From NCBI RefSeq assembly GCF_009728485.1, contig NZ_VVIQ01000004.1:1-64000 (forward strand): a DNA stretch of 64,000 nucleotides, read 5' to 3'. The DNA comes from Prevotella vespertina (GTDB lineage Bacteria > Bacteroidota > Bacteroidia > Bacteroidales > Bacteroidaceae). The position numbers and the translations under genes are program-made. Each line of letters starts with the position of its first letter. Position 1 is the first letter of the stretch. Below are positions 8,551 to 17,627 of this stretch, one piece after another. A model generated the notes under the pieces. That model was given only the letters and a program-made list of their open reading frames with translations, searched no databases and was not told the origin of the DNA.

Positions 8551-10056
8551 TTATAGCTCTCCGATAGCTTTCTGAACACTCGTTTGTGCCAACTTAACAG
8601 CTATCTCTGCATCAATTATCGCTGTGCGAGCTGTCTGCCAGGCAGTTTGAGCTGTCATGACATCGGTTACTGTCATCACACCTTCTCGAAAACCAACATT
8701 CGCACAACGTAGATTCTCATCTGCTGCAGACATATTCTTTCGTGCTGTGGCAAGCTCCTTATTGGCATCTCTGAGCCGTAGACGACTCTGTTCAATATCA
8801 AGTTCTATCTTCTTATGAGCGTCATTTAAATCCATTTGTGCTATACTCGTTGCCGTCTTACTAGCACGTATCTTATATCGATTCGCACCCCATGTCCATA
8901 GCGGCATCTGCACTGTTACACCAATATTCCATACTCCCGAAAAACGATTCTGAAACCCATTAAAGACGTTAGGATTCATCACTGAGTATCCACCTGTTAG
9001 TAAGATGTGAGGGAGATAGAGTGCTGTAACAAGTTTGGTGTTCTGCTTACTGATGTCAACAGCATTCTGTAATAAACGCAGTTCGGGGCGTTTTGCTGTG
9101 ATTGTGGCACTATCTGAGGCTGCCTTTAAGCGGTTGTCAAGTTGAGGGGAAGGCGTTGCTAGAATATCAGCATCTCCTTCATCAGCTAATAGAATATCCC
9201 CATCTAGACCAATACCACATAGTTCACACAATGCCATCTTAGCAAGTGATACACCGCTTTGAATACGTGCTAACTGTAAGTCGGCAGTGTTAACTGCAAC
9301 GTCAACCTTCAATCCGTCGGCCCTTGTAGCTACTCCCTCGTTGATCATCTTCTTGACATCATCATCCAGTTTCTGTGCCAAGTTGCGATATTGAAGGGCA
9401 AGTGTTTGCTTCTTCTTGAGCGATACTGCCAGCCAGTAAGCATTATCCACACCATATAGAACAAGCTGTCTTTTCAATTCGATATTGTTCTGTGCTACCT
9501 GCTCACCAAGGGCTGCCATGTCATTAGCGGCTTTAATGGCTCCACCCATATAAATAGGTTGACTGACGATGACACCACCAGCATAAACATTCCTAGTGTT
9601 GGTTCGGAAAGCGTCAGTGATGGTCGTTCCAATATTATTGGCAGCCTGTGTCAATGGAGAAGCAATGCTATTCAATACCTGACCTAACTGCTGTGCTGTC
9701 TGTTGACTAATCATCCCCTGCTGTGCAAGAGAACTTAAACTCTGACCTAATTGATTACCCAACTGCCCTACAGAATTAGTCCCGATGTTGGTAAGAGCAG
9801 ACTTCTGTTTACCATTCAAAATCGACACTTCGCGTGAGAAATGTTGATATCCTGCAAGCCCATCTACTCTTGGAAGATATTTAGTTTTAGCCGCTTTATG
9901 TGTGTTCTCAGCAACATCTGCAGTCATCTTAGATATCTTCAACTGTCGATTGTTCTGCAAAGCTAACTCTCTACATTGGGCTAATGACAACACATTCTGC
10001 GCATAGGTGCTGTGGAAAGTACAGAGTACTAGTACACAAGTAAATAGTCTTCTCAT
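8551..10056 (-). CDS. TolC-family outer membrane efflux protein
   Basis: A 501-residue outer-membrane channel, first gene of the efflux operon. It has a signal peptide (MRRLFTCVLVLCTFHSTYAQ), the TolC start motif LSLAQCRELALQNNRQLKISK, and two long helical repeats. An unusual Gln/Ser/Asn-rich insert (about residues 95-145, with QLGNQLGQSLSSLAQQG) interrupts the first repeat, probably in a loop. The downstream HlyD and permease genes follow closely on the same strand. Confidence 0.92.
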   Translation of the reverse strand: MRRLFTCVLVLCTFHSTYAQNVLSLAQCRELALQNNRQLKISKMTADVAENTHKAAKTKYLPRVDGLAGYQHFSREVSILNGKQKSALTNIGTNSVGQLGNQLGQSLSSLAQQGMISQQTAQQLGQVLNSIASPLTQAANNIGTTITDAFRTNTRNVYAGGVIVSQPIYMGGAIKAANDMAALGEQVAQNNIELKRQLVLYGVDNAYWLAVSLKKKQTLALQYRNLAQKLDDDVKKMINEGVATRADGLKVDVAVNTADLQLARIQSGVSLAKMALCELCGIGLDGDILLADEGDADILATPSPQLDNRLKAASDSATITAKRPELRLLQNAVDISKQNTKLVTALYLPHILLTGGYSVMNPNVFNGFQNRFSGVWNIGVTVQMPLWTWGANRYKIRASKTATSIAQMDLNDAHKKIELDIEQSRLRLRDANKELATARKNMSAADENLRCANVGFREGVMTVTDVMTAQTAWQTARTAIIDAEIAVKLAQTSVQKAIGEL

Positions 10057-10088
10057 TTATAATTGTTACACTTTTAAATTGGAGAATG

Positions 10089-10123
10089 CAAATATAACCT
10101 TTTTAAATGACTTACTTGTCAAA
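10089..10123 (-). promoter_or_regulatory. Probable promoter of the efflux operon
   Basis: Minus strand TATATTTG at 10089-10096 matches the -7 consensus. A minus-strand TTTG lies at 10120-10123, with a spacing of 23 that is longer than the usual 19. It would give a leader of about 30 bases before the TolC gene. Confidence 0.45.
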
Positions 10124-10200
10124 TAGAGTATGTTAATCCTTAAATTAAAAAAAAACACCTATTTTTAAGGAAGTATAGGACAACTTTAGAAATAAATAAC

Positions 10201-10208
10201 TATCTTTG
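10201..10208 (+). promoter_or_regulatory. -7 box for the DUF4492-cydAB operon
   Basis: TATCTTTG, perfect -7 consensus, 44 bases upstream of the GTG start at 10253. No convincing -33 TTTG was seen. Confidence 0.6.
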
Positions 10209-10252
10209 CAACCATTATCTGTATTAAATACAAAGTAAGAAAACATTTCATC

Positions 10253-10468
10253 GTGACAAAGAAGAGCTTTTTTTATCGTGCATACGACCTCTATTATGAT
10301 GGCTTCAAGCACATGACTTTAGGCAAGACATTATGGATGGTGATTATAGTTAAGCTAGTCATTATCTTCTTAGTGCTTAAAGTTTTCTTCTTTCCAAACT
10401 ACTTAAAACAAAGAACAAAGCCTGGTAAAGAAGGTGACTTTGTTGAGCAACAGCTTTTGAAACGTTAG
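10253..10468 (+). CDS. DUF4492 small membrane protein preceding cytochrome bd genes
   Basis: A 71-residue protein with a GTG start. It has a basic amphipathic N-terminus (FFYRAYDLYYDGFKHMTLGKTLW), one membrane helix (MVIIVKLVIIFLVLKVFFF) and a charged C-terminal tail. This is the DUF4492 family, which in Bacteroidota is regularly found just before cydA. It lies 84 bases before cydA on the same strand. By analogy with small accessory subunits such as CydX it may help assemble or stabilise the oxidase, but that role is inference. Confidence 0.85.
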   Translation: MTKKSFFYRAYDLYYDGFKHMTLGKTLWMVIIVKLVIIFLVLKVFFFPNYLKQRTKPGKEGDFVEQQLLKR

Positions 10469-10552
10469 TCACAACGACTATTCAAGTAGCTTGTTTTTAA
10501 CCCAAATGACATTTATTTCAATTCAAAACAATTAATAATTAACAGAGAAACA

Positions 10553-12088
10553 ATGGAAAACCTACTCTTAACCATTGACCCAGGAACAGTTGACTGGTCG
10601 CGTGCGCAGTTCGCACTGACAGCCATCTATCACTGGTTATTCGTCCCTTTGACACTAGGATTAGCTGTCATTATGGGTATTATGGAGACCTGTTATTACC
10701 GTACGCGTAAGGAGTTTTGGCGCTCAGCAGCCCAGTTTTGGCAGCGACTCTTTGGTATTAACTTTGCCATGGGAGTGGCTACTGGTATCATACTAGAGTT
10801 CGAGTTTGGTACTAACTGGAGTAATTACTCTTGGTTTGTTGGCGACATCTTCGGTGCTCCACTAGCAATAGAAGGAATCTTAGCGTTCTTTATGGAGTCC
10901 ACATTCGTTGCTATTATGTTCTTCGGATGGTCGAAGGTCTCTGCTGGTTTTCACCTCGCTTCGACATGGTTAACAGGCTTAGGTGCAACGTTATCAGCGT
11001 GGTGGATTCTTGTTGCCAACGCTTGGATGCAATATCCAATAGGCTGTACTTTCAACCCAGAGACGATGCGTAACGAGATGACCTCATTCTTTGACGTAGC
11101 CTTGAGTCCGTTTGCTATAGATAAGTTCACCCATACAGTCACCTCTGCTTGGGTACTTGGTGCAGCCTTCACCGTCGGTGTAAGTTGCTGGTATCTATTG
11201 CGTAAACGCCACGTGGAACTCGCTAAGCAAAGTATCAAGATAGGTTCTATTGTTGGTTTAGTAGCCTCTCTCTTAGCAGCATCTACAGGTCATGAGTCTG
11301 CTTACATGGTAGCTCAAACACAGCCAATGAAGCTCGCTGCAATGGAAGCATTGTATGAGGGAGGCAATAGCCAGAGCCTTACTGGTATTGCAATGGTCAA
11401 TCCTTTTAGTCAACCAGACTATATGAATGAGTCTGAACCACCTATGCGTGTGGCAGTTCCCAATATGTTATCAATCCTCGCAACAAAGTCTACTACTGGC
11501 TATGTTCCTGGTGTTCGAGACATTATCAAGGGCTATACTAAGGCAGATGGAACCAAAGAACCATCCTTGAAAGAGAAGCAAGAAAGAGGTAAGAGAGCCA
11601 TTCAAGCACTCAAAGACTATCGTGCAGGAAAGAACAAGGAGACCAATAAGAAGATCCTTGATAGTGATATGAAATACTTTGGTTATGGCTATATCAAAGA
11701 TGCTAACCAACTGGTACCTTACATTCCAATTAACTTCTGGGCATTCCGCACAATGGTAGGTCTTGGCTGTTTATTCATCCTTGTCTTTGCTCTAATGTTA
11801 TTCATTCTTTATAGGAAAGACATTACTCGTCCACGTTGGTTACAATATCTGGGACTAGCGTTGATACCGCTCGCTTACATTGCAAGTGAGAGTGGTTGGC
11901 TTGTTGCCGAGTTTGGTCGTCAACCTTGGACAATACAAGATATGCTACCTACTTGGGCTGCTGTTAGTGACCTGTCAAGCGGTGGTATCGCCTTCACCTT
12001 CTTCCTCTTTCTTGTGTTATTTACGGCTATGTTAACCGTAGAGATTAGTATTATGTGTAAGCAAATAAAGAAAGGACCAGCTCTATGA
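10553..12088 (+). CDS. cydA: Cytochrome bd ubiquinol oxidase subunit I
   Basis: A 511-residue inner-membrane subunit of the bd-type quinol oxidase, which reduces oxygen to water at low oxygen tension. The N-terminal axial ligand region is present (AIYHWLFVPLTLGL, His27, equivalent to E. coli His19), followed by the CydA signature helices, a quinol-binding Q-loop region and the hallmark GRQPW at residues 455-459. It overlaps cydB by four bases (ATGA), implying translational coupling. In an anaerobe such as Prevotella the enzyme probably serves nanaerobic respiration or oxygen detoxification. Confidence 0.97.
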   Translation: MENLLLTIDPGTVDWSRAQFALTAIYHWLFVPLTLGLAVIMGIMETCYYRTRKEFWRSAAQFWQRLFGINFAMGVATGIILEFEFGTNWSNYSWFVGDIFGAPLAIEGILAFFMESTFVAIMFFGWSKVSAGFHLASTWLTGLGATLSAWWILVANAWMQYPIGCTFNPETMRNEMTSFFDVALSPFAIDKFTHTVTSAWVLGAAFTVGVSCWYLLRKRHVELAKQSIKIGSIVGLVASLLAASTGHESAYMVAQTQPMKLAAMEALYEGGNSQSLTGIAMVNPFSQPDYMNESEPPMRVAVPNMLSILATKSTTGYVPGVRDIIKGYTKADGTKEPSLKEKQERGKRAIQALKDYRAGKNKETNKKILDSDMKYFGYGYIKDANQLVPYIPINFWAFRTMVGLGCLFILVFALMLFILYRKDITRPRWLQYLGLALIPLAYIASESGWLVAEFGRQPWTIQDMLPTWAAVSDLSSGGIAFTFFLFLVLFTAMLTVEISIMCKQIKKGPAL

Positions 12089-13227
12089 CATATTATTTCC
12101 TACAAAACTATTGGTGGTTTATCATCTCACTATTGGGTGCGTTGCTCGTTTTCTTACTATTCGTACAAGGCGCTAACTCGATGATCTTCCAGTTAGGAAA
12201 GACTCCTGACGACCGCAGAATGTTGATTAACTCCACTGGACGTAAGTGGGAGTTCACCTTTACAACACTTGTTACATTCGGCGGGGCATTCTTTGCTTCA
12301 TTCCCATTGTTCTATAGTACGAGCTTTGGAAGTGCTTATTGGATATGGTTACTAATCCTGTTTACATTCATCATACAGGCTATTAGCTATGAATTTCAGA
12401 ACAAGGCGGGTAACATCTTTGGTGTTCGTACGTTCCAAACATGCCTTATCATCAATGGTATTCTTGGTCCATTGCTCTTAGGCGGAGCTGTTGCTACCTT
12501 CTTCACAGGCTCTAACTTCATCGTTGAAAAGGCTAACATCACCAATAGTATGCAACCCGTTATCTCTCATTGGGCTAATGGTTCACGTGGACTTGACGTC
12601 TTGCTCAATCCTTGGGTAGTCATCTTTGGTATTGCGGTGGTGTTCTTAGCACGCATCCTGGGTACGCTCTACATTAATAATAATGTGAACGACGATACAA
12701 TCCGTACCCGTGTTCGCAAGCAGTTATTGGTTAATACCATCCTATTCTTGCTCTTCTTCTTACCTTTCCTCATTGTTACTTTGTTCAGCGAGGGCTATGC
12801 GGTAAATGAAGCAGGTACTATCGTCATGGAACCAATGAAGTATTTTAACAACCTACTAACGATGTGGCCATTGGCAATTATTCTACTTGTGGGTGTTGTC
12901 CTACTTCTTTTTGGAATCATCAAGACCATCCTTAAACCCAATTATGTGCGTGGTATATGGCCTGCAGGTATAGGAGTTGTATGTGTGGTATTGGTTCTCT
13001 TCCTCATTGCAGGATGGAACAACACAGCTTACTATCCCTCTACTGCCGACTTACAGAGCTCTTTGACCATTCAAAACAGCTCATCAAGTGAGTTCACACT
13101 CAAGGCTATGTTCTACGTAAGTTTCCTCGTTCCATTCGTCTTGGCATACATTGTTTATGCTTGGAGAGCCATTGATAAGAAGGCTATCGATAGACAAGAA
13201 ATAACAGAGGATGACCATGCTTATTAA
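12085..13227 (+). CDS. cydB: Cytochrome bd ubiquinol oxidase subunit II
   Basis: A 380-residue membrane protein with eight or nine predicted helices, partner of CydA. It begins with YYFLQNYWWFIISLLGALLVFLLF and has the CydB-type pattern of conserved aromatics. The start codon overlaps the cydA stop by four bases. A strong inverted repeat follows the gene in the downstream gap and probably ends the transcript. No cydCD-type assembly transporter genes are nearby. Confidence 0.95.
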   Translation: MTYYFLQNYWWFIISLLGALLVFLLFVQGANSMIFQLGKTPDDRRMLINSTGRKWEFTFTTLVTFGGAFFASFPLFYSTSFGSAYWIWLLILFTFIIQAISYEFQNKAGNIFGVRTFQTCLIINGILGPLLLGGAVATFFTGSNFIVEKANITNSMQPVISHWANGSRGLDVLLNPWVVIFGIAVVFLARILGTLYINNNVNDDTIRTRVRKQLLVNTILFLLFFLPFLIVTLFSEGYAVNEAGTIVMEPMKYFNNLLTMWPLAIILLVGVVLLLFGIIKTILKPNYVRGIWPAGIGVVCVVLVLFLIAGWNNTAYYPSTADLQSSLTIQNSSSSEFTLKAMFYVSFLVPFVLAYIVYAWRAIDKKAIDRQEITEDDHAY

Positions 13228-13262
13228 TTTGTAAGCGCATATTTCAAACATAGAAAACCATC

Positions 13263-13307
13263 AAAGGTGAGAGTTGCAACCTATCTGTAGGTTCTTCTCT
13301 CACCTTT
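13263..13307 (+). terminator. Terminator hairpin after cydB
   Basis: Arms AAAGGTGAGAG (13263-13273) and CTCTCACCTTT (13297-13307) pair perfectly. An inner AACCTA/TAGGTT stem extends the hairpin, and a pyrimidine-rich tail (CTCTTTGTCCTTT) follows. It lies 35 bases after the cydB stop codon. Confidence 0.8.
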
Positions 13308-13380
13308 CTCTTTGTCCTTTAAAACCAACTAAAAAAGCATTATTAAGGTTTCCCATGCCTGTTATTAGTCTATTTTTATA

Positions 13381-13388
13381 TACCTTTG
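13381..13388 (+). promoter_or_regulatory. -7 box for the patatin-like gene
   Basis: TACCTTTG fits the -7 consensus, 69 bases upstream of the ATG at 13458. No clear -33 element. Confidence 0.5.
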
Positions 13389-13457
13389 CAAGGCTCTCTA
13401 CCTTTATAAGGTATCGTTGAGGAGCAACCTTATAAGTTATAAGATCAACTAAAGATC

Positions 13458-14312
13458 ATGGCAATGAAGAAGGGACTAGTACTTGAAGGAGGAGCCATGC
13501 GTGGGCTTTTCTCCGCTGGTGTAATAGATATTCTCATGGAAAACAACCTATTACCAGATGGCGTTATAGGTGTTTCTGCTGGTGCAGCCTTTGGTTGTAA
13601 CATCAAGTCGAAACAGCCTGGACGCGTCATAAGGTATAATAAGAAGTTAGCACATGACTGGCGTTACGCCTCCTTCCGTTCGCTTCTAACCACCGGAGAC
13701 TACTTTGGTGGTGAGTATGCTTACCATTATATGCCTCGTCATCTAGACTATTTTGATGTTGAGACATTCAATAATAACCCTATGGAGTTTTGGGCAGTTT
13801 GCACGAACGTAGGCACTGGCAAGGCGGTATATAAGCGTTTGATGGAAGTGGATAACAACTGTCTCGAATACATTCGGGCGTCTGCTTCAATGCCGATAGC
13901 CGCTCGTATCGTTACAGTAGAGGGTAAGAAACTCTTAGATGGTGGTATTGCCGACTCCATCCCATTGCGTTTTTTCCAAGAGCAGGGCTACGATCGCAAC
14001 CTAGTTGTGCTCACTCAACCAGCTAACTACGTGAAGGAACCTAACAAACTCATGCCTCTTATGCGTCTTTGGTTGCGTCGCCACCCTCGCATCATACGTG
14101 CTTTAGAACAGCGACATATCATGTATAACAACCAGTTAGAGTATGTTCGTCAAGAGGAAAAGAAGTCCAACACACTCGTTTTACGCCCCGAGGCAGTCCT
14201 AACCATAGGGCATCTTTCACACAACCCAGACGATATGCAAGCCACATACGAGCATGGCAGAAAGGTTGCAACAAAGCATTTAGAAGAAATAAAAGCTTTC
14301 TTTAGCGAATAA
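13458..14312 (+). CDS. Patatin-like phospholipase
   Basis: A 284-residue cytoplasmic serine lipase/acyl hydrolase of the patatin family. The oxyanion-hole motif is EGGAMRG (residues 10-16), the nucleophile elbow is GVSAG (Ser40) and the catalytic aspartate is in DGG (Asp161), so the Ser-Asp dyad is complete. Overall length and the C-terminal region (residues 200-284) fit the YjjU/RssA-like group. Start at the ATG of MAMKKG; a second ATG two codons later is equally possible. The first arm of a hairpin repeat begins two bases after the stop codon. The substrate is unknown, probably a membrane lipid. Confidence 0.9.
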   Translation: MAMKKGLVLEGGAMRGLFSAGVIDILMENNLLPDGVIGVSAGAAFGCNIKSKQPGRVIRYNKKLAHDWRYASFRSLLTTGDYFGGEYAYHYMPRHLDYFDVETFNNNPMEFWAVCTNVGTGKAVYKRLMEVDNNCLEYIRASASMPIAARIVTVEGKKLLDGGIADSIPLRFFQEQGYDRNLVVLTQPANYVKEPNKLMPLMRLWLRRHPRIIRALEQRHIMYNNQLEYVRQEEKKSNTLVLRPEAVLTIGHLSHNPDDMQATYEHGRKVATKHLEEIKAFFSE

Positions 14313-14313
14313 G

Positions 14314-14346
14314 GAAACGCCCTTCTCCATGTGAGAAGGGCGTTTC
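14314..14346. repeat. Intergenic hairpin repeat, convergent gap
   Basis: Perfect 14-bp arms GAAACGCCCTTCTC (14314-14327) and GAGAAGGGCGTTTC (14333-14346), 5-base loop. It follows the patatin stop codon immediately. A degenerate second half (AGAGCCTTTCCTT, GGAACGCCCTC) follows to about 14390. The gap separates convergent genes. Confidence 0.85.
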
Positions 14347-14442
14347 TTTGCCATGAAGAGAGCCTTTCCTTATTATGACGGAACGCCCTCTTTGTTTTGA
14401 AGGGAGGATGAATAGGAACATAACCCCCTATTCCTCTGCCTC

Positions 14443-15606
14443 TTACTGGGTGATGGTTTGTATCTTCTCTACCCTCTTTGCGAGTGCTAATGACTTAGGA
14501 CTAAGTTTCCCTTTAAGGTACTTCTCCATGATAAGACCAGCTATCGGAGCAGCCACATCAGCACCGAAACCACCATGCTCAACGTACACGGCGATGGCAA
14601 TCTTCGGATGATTCATCGGTGCAAAACCAATGAATGCAGAGTGATCTTTGCCTGCGTTCTCTGCAGTACCTGTCTTTCCACAGACAGGATAGGTTGTTCC
14701 ATTTAGTATTGTAGCCGTTCCCTTCGTCACTGCTTGACGCATTCCTTCTATCACAGGACCGTAAGCAGCAGCCGAAACTTTGGTTGAATGCGGTGTAAGG
14801 AAGCGTGAAGGAAGGGGCGCATAATCAGTGTTTTTGTGAATATGAGGGGTGAAGAAGAACCCACGATTGGCTATTGTGGCTGCGAGGTTACACAGTTGAA
14901 GAGGCGTAACAGTGATGTCTCCTTGCCCCATACCAGCCCACATGATGGTCTTGGGAGTCCAACCTGTCTTGTAACGACGTGTTAAGTAGTTCACATTCGC
15001 TACCAGTCCGCCTCGTTCGCCAGGCATATCTATACCCAAAGGACCGCCTAATCCCATACTAACTAAGTAATCGCGCCACACCGTGACAGCCTCATCTTTA
15101 GTGCCATACTTCTGTGTGTTGCCTATCATGGAGAGGTAGGACTTGAGGAACCAAGTGTTACATGATACCGCCAAAGCACCTATTAAAGGCTCTGGGGAGT
15201 AATGGTGATGACACTTCACCCTTATGTTTCCGTCACGAAAACCATCGTGACAAGCAATCTTCGTATCGGCTTTTACCAATCCTTCCGACAAGTAAATCAA
15301 GGCTTGAGCAGGCTTAATTGTGGAGCCAGGAGGGTAAGCTGTGGCTATAGCTAAGCCGTCATTAGGACCATCGGGAGAATTGGTTACCATGCAAAGAACC
15401 TCTCCCGTGGCTGGATCAAGTGCCACGATACTCCCTTTCTTACCCTTCATCAGATTCGTTCCAAGCTCTTGCAGCAATGGACGGAATGTGAGGGGAGCTT
15501 GCTCATGAAACTCTTGTGCATGCAAGCTACCGATACTTAGAAATGGTAATGATAGTATTGCTATCTTGAAAGAAGCAATTATCTTGTTACTAAATGACTT
15601 ATACAT
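14443..15606 (-). CDS. Penicillin-binding transpeptidase, PBP2-like, lacking the N-terminal pedestal domain
   Basis: A 387-residue exported peptidoglycan D,D-transpeptidase. It has a signal peptide (to about residue 30, SLHAQ) and then goes straight into the transpeptidase fold: SxxK at residues 95-98 (GSTIK), SxN at 148-150 (SCN) and KTG at 311-313, all three catalytic motifs intact. At under 400 residues it is well short of a typical class B PBP of about 600, because the N-terminal dimerisation domain is missing. It is not obviously broken, so this may be a dedicated short-form enzyme. Single-gene transcript between a hairpin repeat and a GH25 gene. Confidence 0.9.
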   Translation of the reverse strand: MYKSFSNKIIASFKIAILSLPFLSIGSLHAQEFHEQAPLTFRPLLQELGTNLMKGKKGSIVALDPATGEVLCMVTNSPDGPNDGLAIATAYPPGSTIKPAQALIYLSEGLVKADTKIACHDGFRDGNIRVKCHHHYSPEPLIGALAVSCNTWFLKSYLSMIGNTQKYGTKDEAVTVWRDYLVSMGLGGPLGIDMPGERGGLVANVNYLTRRYKTGWTPKTIMWAGMGQGDITVTPLQLCNLAATIANRGFFFTPHIHKNTDYAPLPSRFLTPHSTKVSAAAYGPVIEGMRQAVTKGTATILNGTTYPVCGKTGTAENAGKDHSAFIGFAPMNHPKIAIAVYVEHGGFGADVAAPIAGLIMEKYLKGKLSPKSLALAKRVEKIQTITQ

Positions 15607-15664
15607 CTACTATTAAATTTTATCTTAAACTATTATTCTTATACTTAGCTATCATATTGGAGGG

Positions 15665-15672
15665 CAAAATTA
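15665..15672 (-). promoter_or_regulatory. Possible -7 box of the short PBP gene
   Basis: Minus-strand TAATTTTG, a match to TAnnTTTG, about 60 bases upstream of the start codon at 15606. No clear -33 TTTG. Confidence 0.4.
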
Positions 15673-15751
15673 CAAATAAAAATGAAGCCCATTAGCAACC
15701 TTCGGATAGTTTATAATTTATTTAGAAAGAGCTCATTAAATGTCAATCAAA

Positions 15752-16462
15752 CTAAAGGCGAATATTGCTAAGTGACGTTCCTGACATGAAACGATCTAGG
15801 TCGACGAAGCCTCGGATGCCGTTTACTCTACCCCGTTCACTAAACTGCCAGATGTTATGTCGGCCTACTCCCTTAATCGAAGGACGCTCCGCACTATACT
15901 TACCAAGGAACAGGAAGTTCTGATTAAAGCGTGGCGCAAGGTGCGAATTATAGAAGTTTGCTTGCGAGTAAATCAATGGTCTCTTCCCGTAATGCTTCTT
16001 TATTAACCACGCAAAGACGGCTACACTGTCTTGAACTTGCTTGCGTGTCCACCCTCGAACACCCTCTCTTTCAACGTCAATCATCGGTATGAGATCCTGA
16101 GAATAGCGTTTAATCGTTCGATAGAAATGGCGGAATTGCGCACGAATGGGCGTCTTTGAGGATAGATAATGATAGGAGCCGCACCGCAAATCATGCTTAC
16201 GAGCCTCGCAAATATTGCGTTTGTAATATTCATCTGTTATAGTAGTTCCTTGCGTTGCCTTGATATATACGAATTGAATCTGGCGGTTTTTTGCCACTTC
16301 CGACCAGTTGATTTTACCCTGATGGTGCGATACGTCGATGCCATCGAAGTGACGTTTCGGCTCTTTGGAAGACTTAGCTGTAGCAGTCTGAACACTCACC
16401 AGCAACAAAGAAAACAATAAGCAGACGATACCGAAAGGTCTAATATAAGATAACTTAGCCAT
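15752..16462 (-). CDS. Glycoside hydrolase family 25 muramidase-like protein
   Basis: A 236-residue exported GH25 (N,O-diacetylmuramidase, lysozyme fold) protein. Signal peptide about residues 1-29, then FDGIDVSHHQGKINW (Asp43) and the catalytic-pair motif IPMIDVE (Asp129, Glu131), both GH25 hallmarks. It probably cleaves the MurNAc-GlcNAc bond of peptidoglycan in the periplasm or outside. A paralogue with the same layout is at 26679-27470 but carries a membrane anchor instead of a cleavable signal. Confidence 0.92.
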   Translation of the reverse strand: MAKLSYIRPFGIVCLLFSLLLVSVQTATAKSSKEPKRHFDGIDVSHHQGKINWSEVAKNRQIQFVYIKATQGTTITDEYYKRNICEARKHDLRCGSYHYLSSKTPIRAQFRHFYRTIKRYSQDLIPMIDVEREGVRGWTRKQVQDSVAVFAWLIKKHYGKRPLIYSQANFYNSHLAPRFNQNFLFLGKYSAERPSIKGVGRHNIWQFSERGRVNGIRGFVDLDRFMSGTSLSNIRL

Positions 16463-16540
16463 TGAATGTAATCTAAAAAAGAATTATCCTTGCTCTAAAA
16501 ATACGTTAGTTTTATCCTAAATAACAACTAATACTAACTA

Positions 16541-16548
16541 CAAAATTA
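16541..16548 (-). promoter_or_regulatory. Possible -7 box for the first GH25 gene
   Basis: Minus-strand TAATTTTG about 78 bases upstream of the GH25 start codon. A minus-strand TTTG at 16565-16568 gives a 16-base spacer, shorter than usual. The divergent cysE-type gene shares this gap. Confidence 0.4.
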
Positions 16549-16593
16549 CCATATTTTTCCCGAACAAACACATAAAAATCCGAGAATAATGAC

Positions 16594-16601
16594 TATCTTT
16601 G
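16594..16601 (+). promoter_or_regulatory. -7 box for serine acetyltransferase
   Basis: TATCTTTG, perfect -7 consensus, 31 bases upstream of the ATG at 16633. Confidence 0.6.
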
Positions 16602-16632
16602 CAACGTAAATACATATTGATACATCAGTTAA

Positions 16633-17577
16633 ATGAGTAGTCAGGACATCACCCAACAGCTCATTCTCACCATAAATGAGCTCTCGAAACCTCAAGCCCT
16701 GCAAGGTCTCTTCCACGAACATCGTGATGGTGACCCCTTGCCATCGGCTTCTGAACTGGAAGAAATTATCAGTTTGGCTCGTTCCATACTCTTTCCAGGA
16801 TTCTTCGGGAGGTCTTCGGTGAACACAGAGACTATACAGTATCAAATTGGGGTGAGCGTTGAGAAACTGCATAAACTACTAAGTCGTCAGGTCATGGCAG
16901 GGCTTTGCTTTAATGAAGATTGCCATTGCCCCAATGCCGCCGATAAGCGAGTATGTATGAAGGAGGAGGCTGACAAGATAGCAGAAAGAATCATTGAGAA
17001 GTTCCCAACACTACGTAAGACGCTTTCAACTGACATTCAGGCGGCTTTCGATGGAGACCCTGCTGCAAGCAACCAAGGCGAGGTGATTTCGTGTTATCCA
17101 GCCGTTAAGGCTATCATCAACTATCGTTTAGCACACGAGCTAGTACTTGAGAACGTTCCACTCATCCCACGTATGATTACGGAAATGGCGCATTCTGAGA
17201 CGGGAATAGACATCCATCCTGCTGCAAGCATTGGTTCTCACTTCACAATAGATCATGGAACTGGTGTAGTGATAGGGGCTACTTGTATCATCGGAAACCA
17301 TGTTAAACTGTATCAGGGAGTGACACTTGGAGCCAAAAGTTTCCCTCTTGACAAAGAAGGAAAGCCTATAAAAGGGATTCCAAGACATCCAATACTCGGA
17401 GATAATGTGGTTGTCTATGCCAATGCAACCGTCCTTGGTCGCATTACGATAGGTCGAGATTGCGTCATAGGAGCCAACGTTTGGGTGACTAGAGATATGC
17501 GTCCGAAGTCGAAGAAGTATAAACAAACAAAAGTAGATATCCTTAACACCGACTTTGATAATGGTGGAGGAATATAA
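16633..17577 (+). CDS. cysE: Serine O-acetyltransferase
   Basis: A 314-residue enzyme that transfers acetyl from acetyl-CoA to L-serine, the first committed step of cysteine synthesis. An alpha-helical N-terminal domain (residues 1-175, including a short cysteine-containing loop LCFNEDCHCPNAADKRVC) precedes the left-handed beta helix with hexapeptide repeats. The active-site histidines are in ETGIDIHPAASIG and FTIDHGTGVVIGATC. This long-N-terminus form corresponds to EpsC/CysE-type enzymes in Bacteroidota. It is followed 50 bases later by an rRNA methyltransferase-like gene on the same strand. Confidence 0.92.
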   Translation: MSSQDITQQLILTINELSKPQALQGLFHEHRDGDPLPSASELEEIISLARSILFPGFFGRSSVNTETIQYQIGVSVEKLHKLLSRQVMAGLCFNEDCHCPNAADKRVCMKEEADKIAERIIEKFPTLRKTLSTDIQAAFDGDPAASNQGEVISCYPAVKAIINYRLAHELVLENVPLIPRMITEMAHSETGIDIHPAASIGSHFTIDHGTGVVIGATCIIGNHVKLYQGVTLGAKSFPLDKEGKPIKGIPRHPILGDNVVVYANATVLGRITIGRDCVIGANVWVTRDMRPKSKKYKQTKVDILNTDFDNGGGI

Positions 17578-17627
17578 GAGAGAACCCTTATCAGCACTTT
17601 AATTGTATATAATTTATATCACACATA

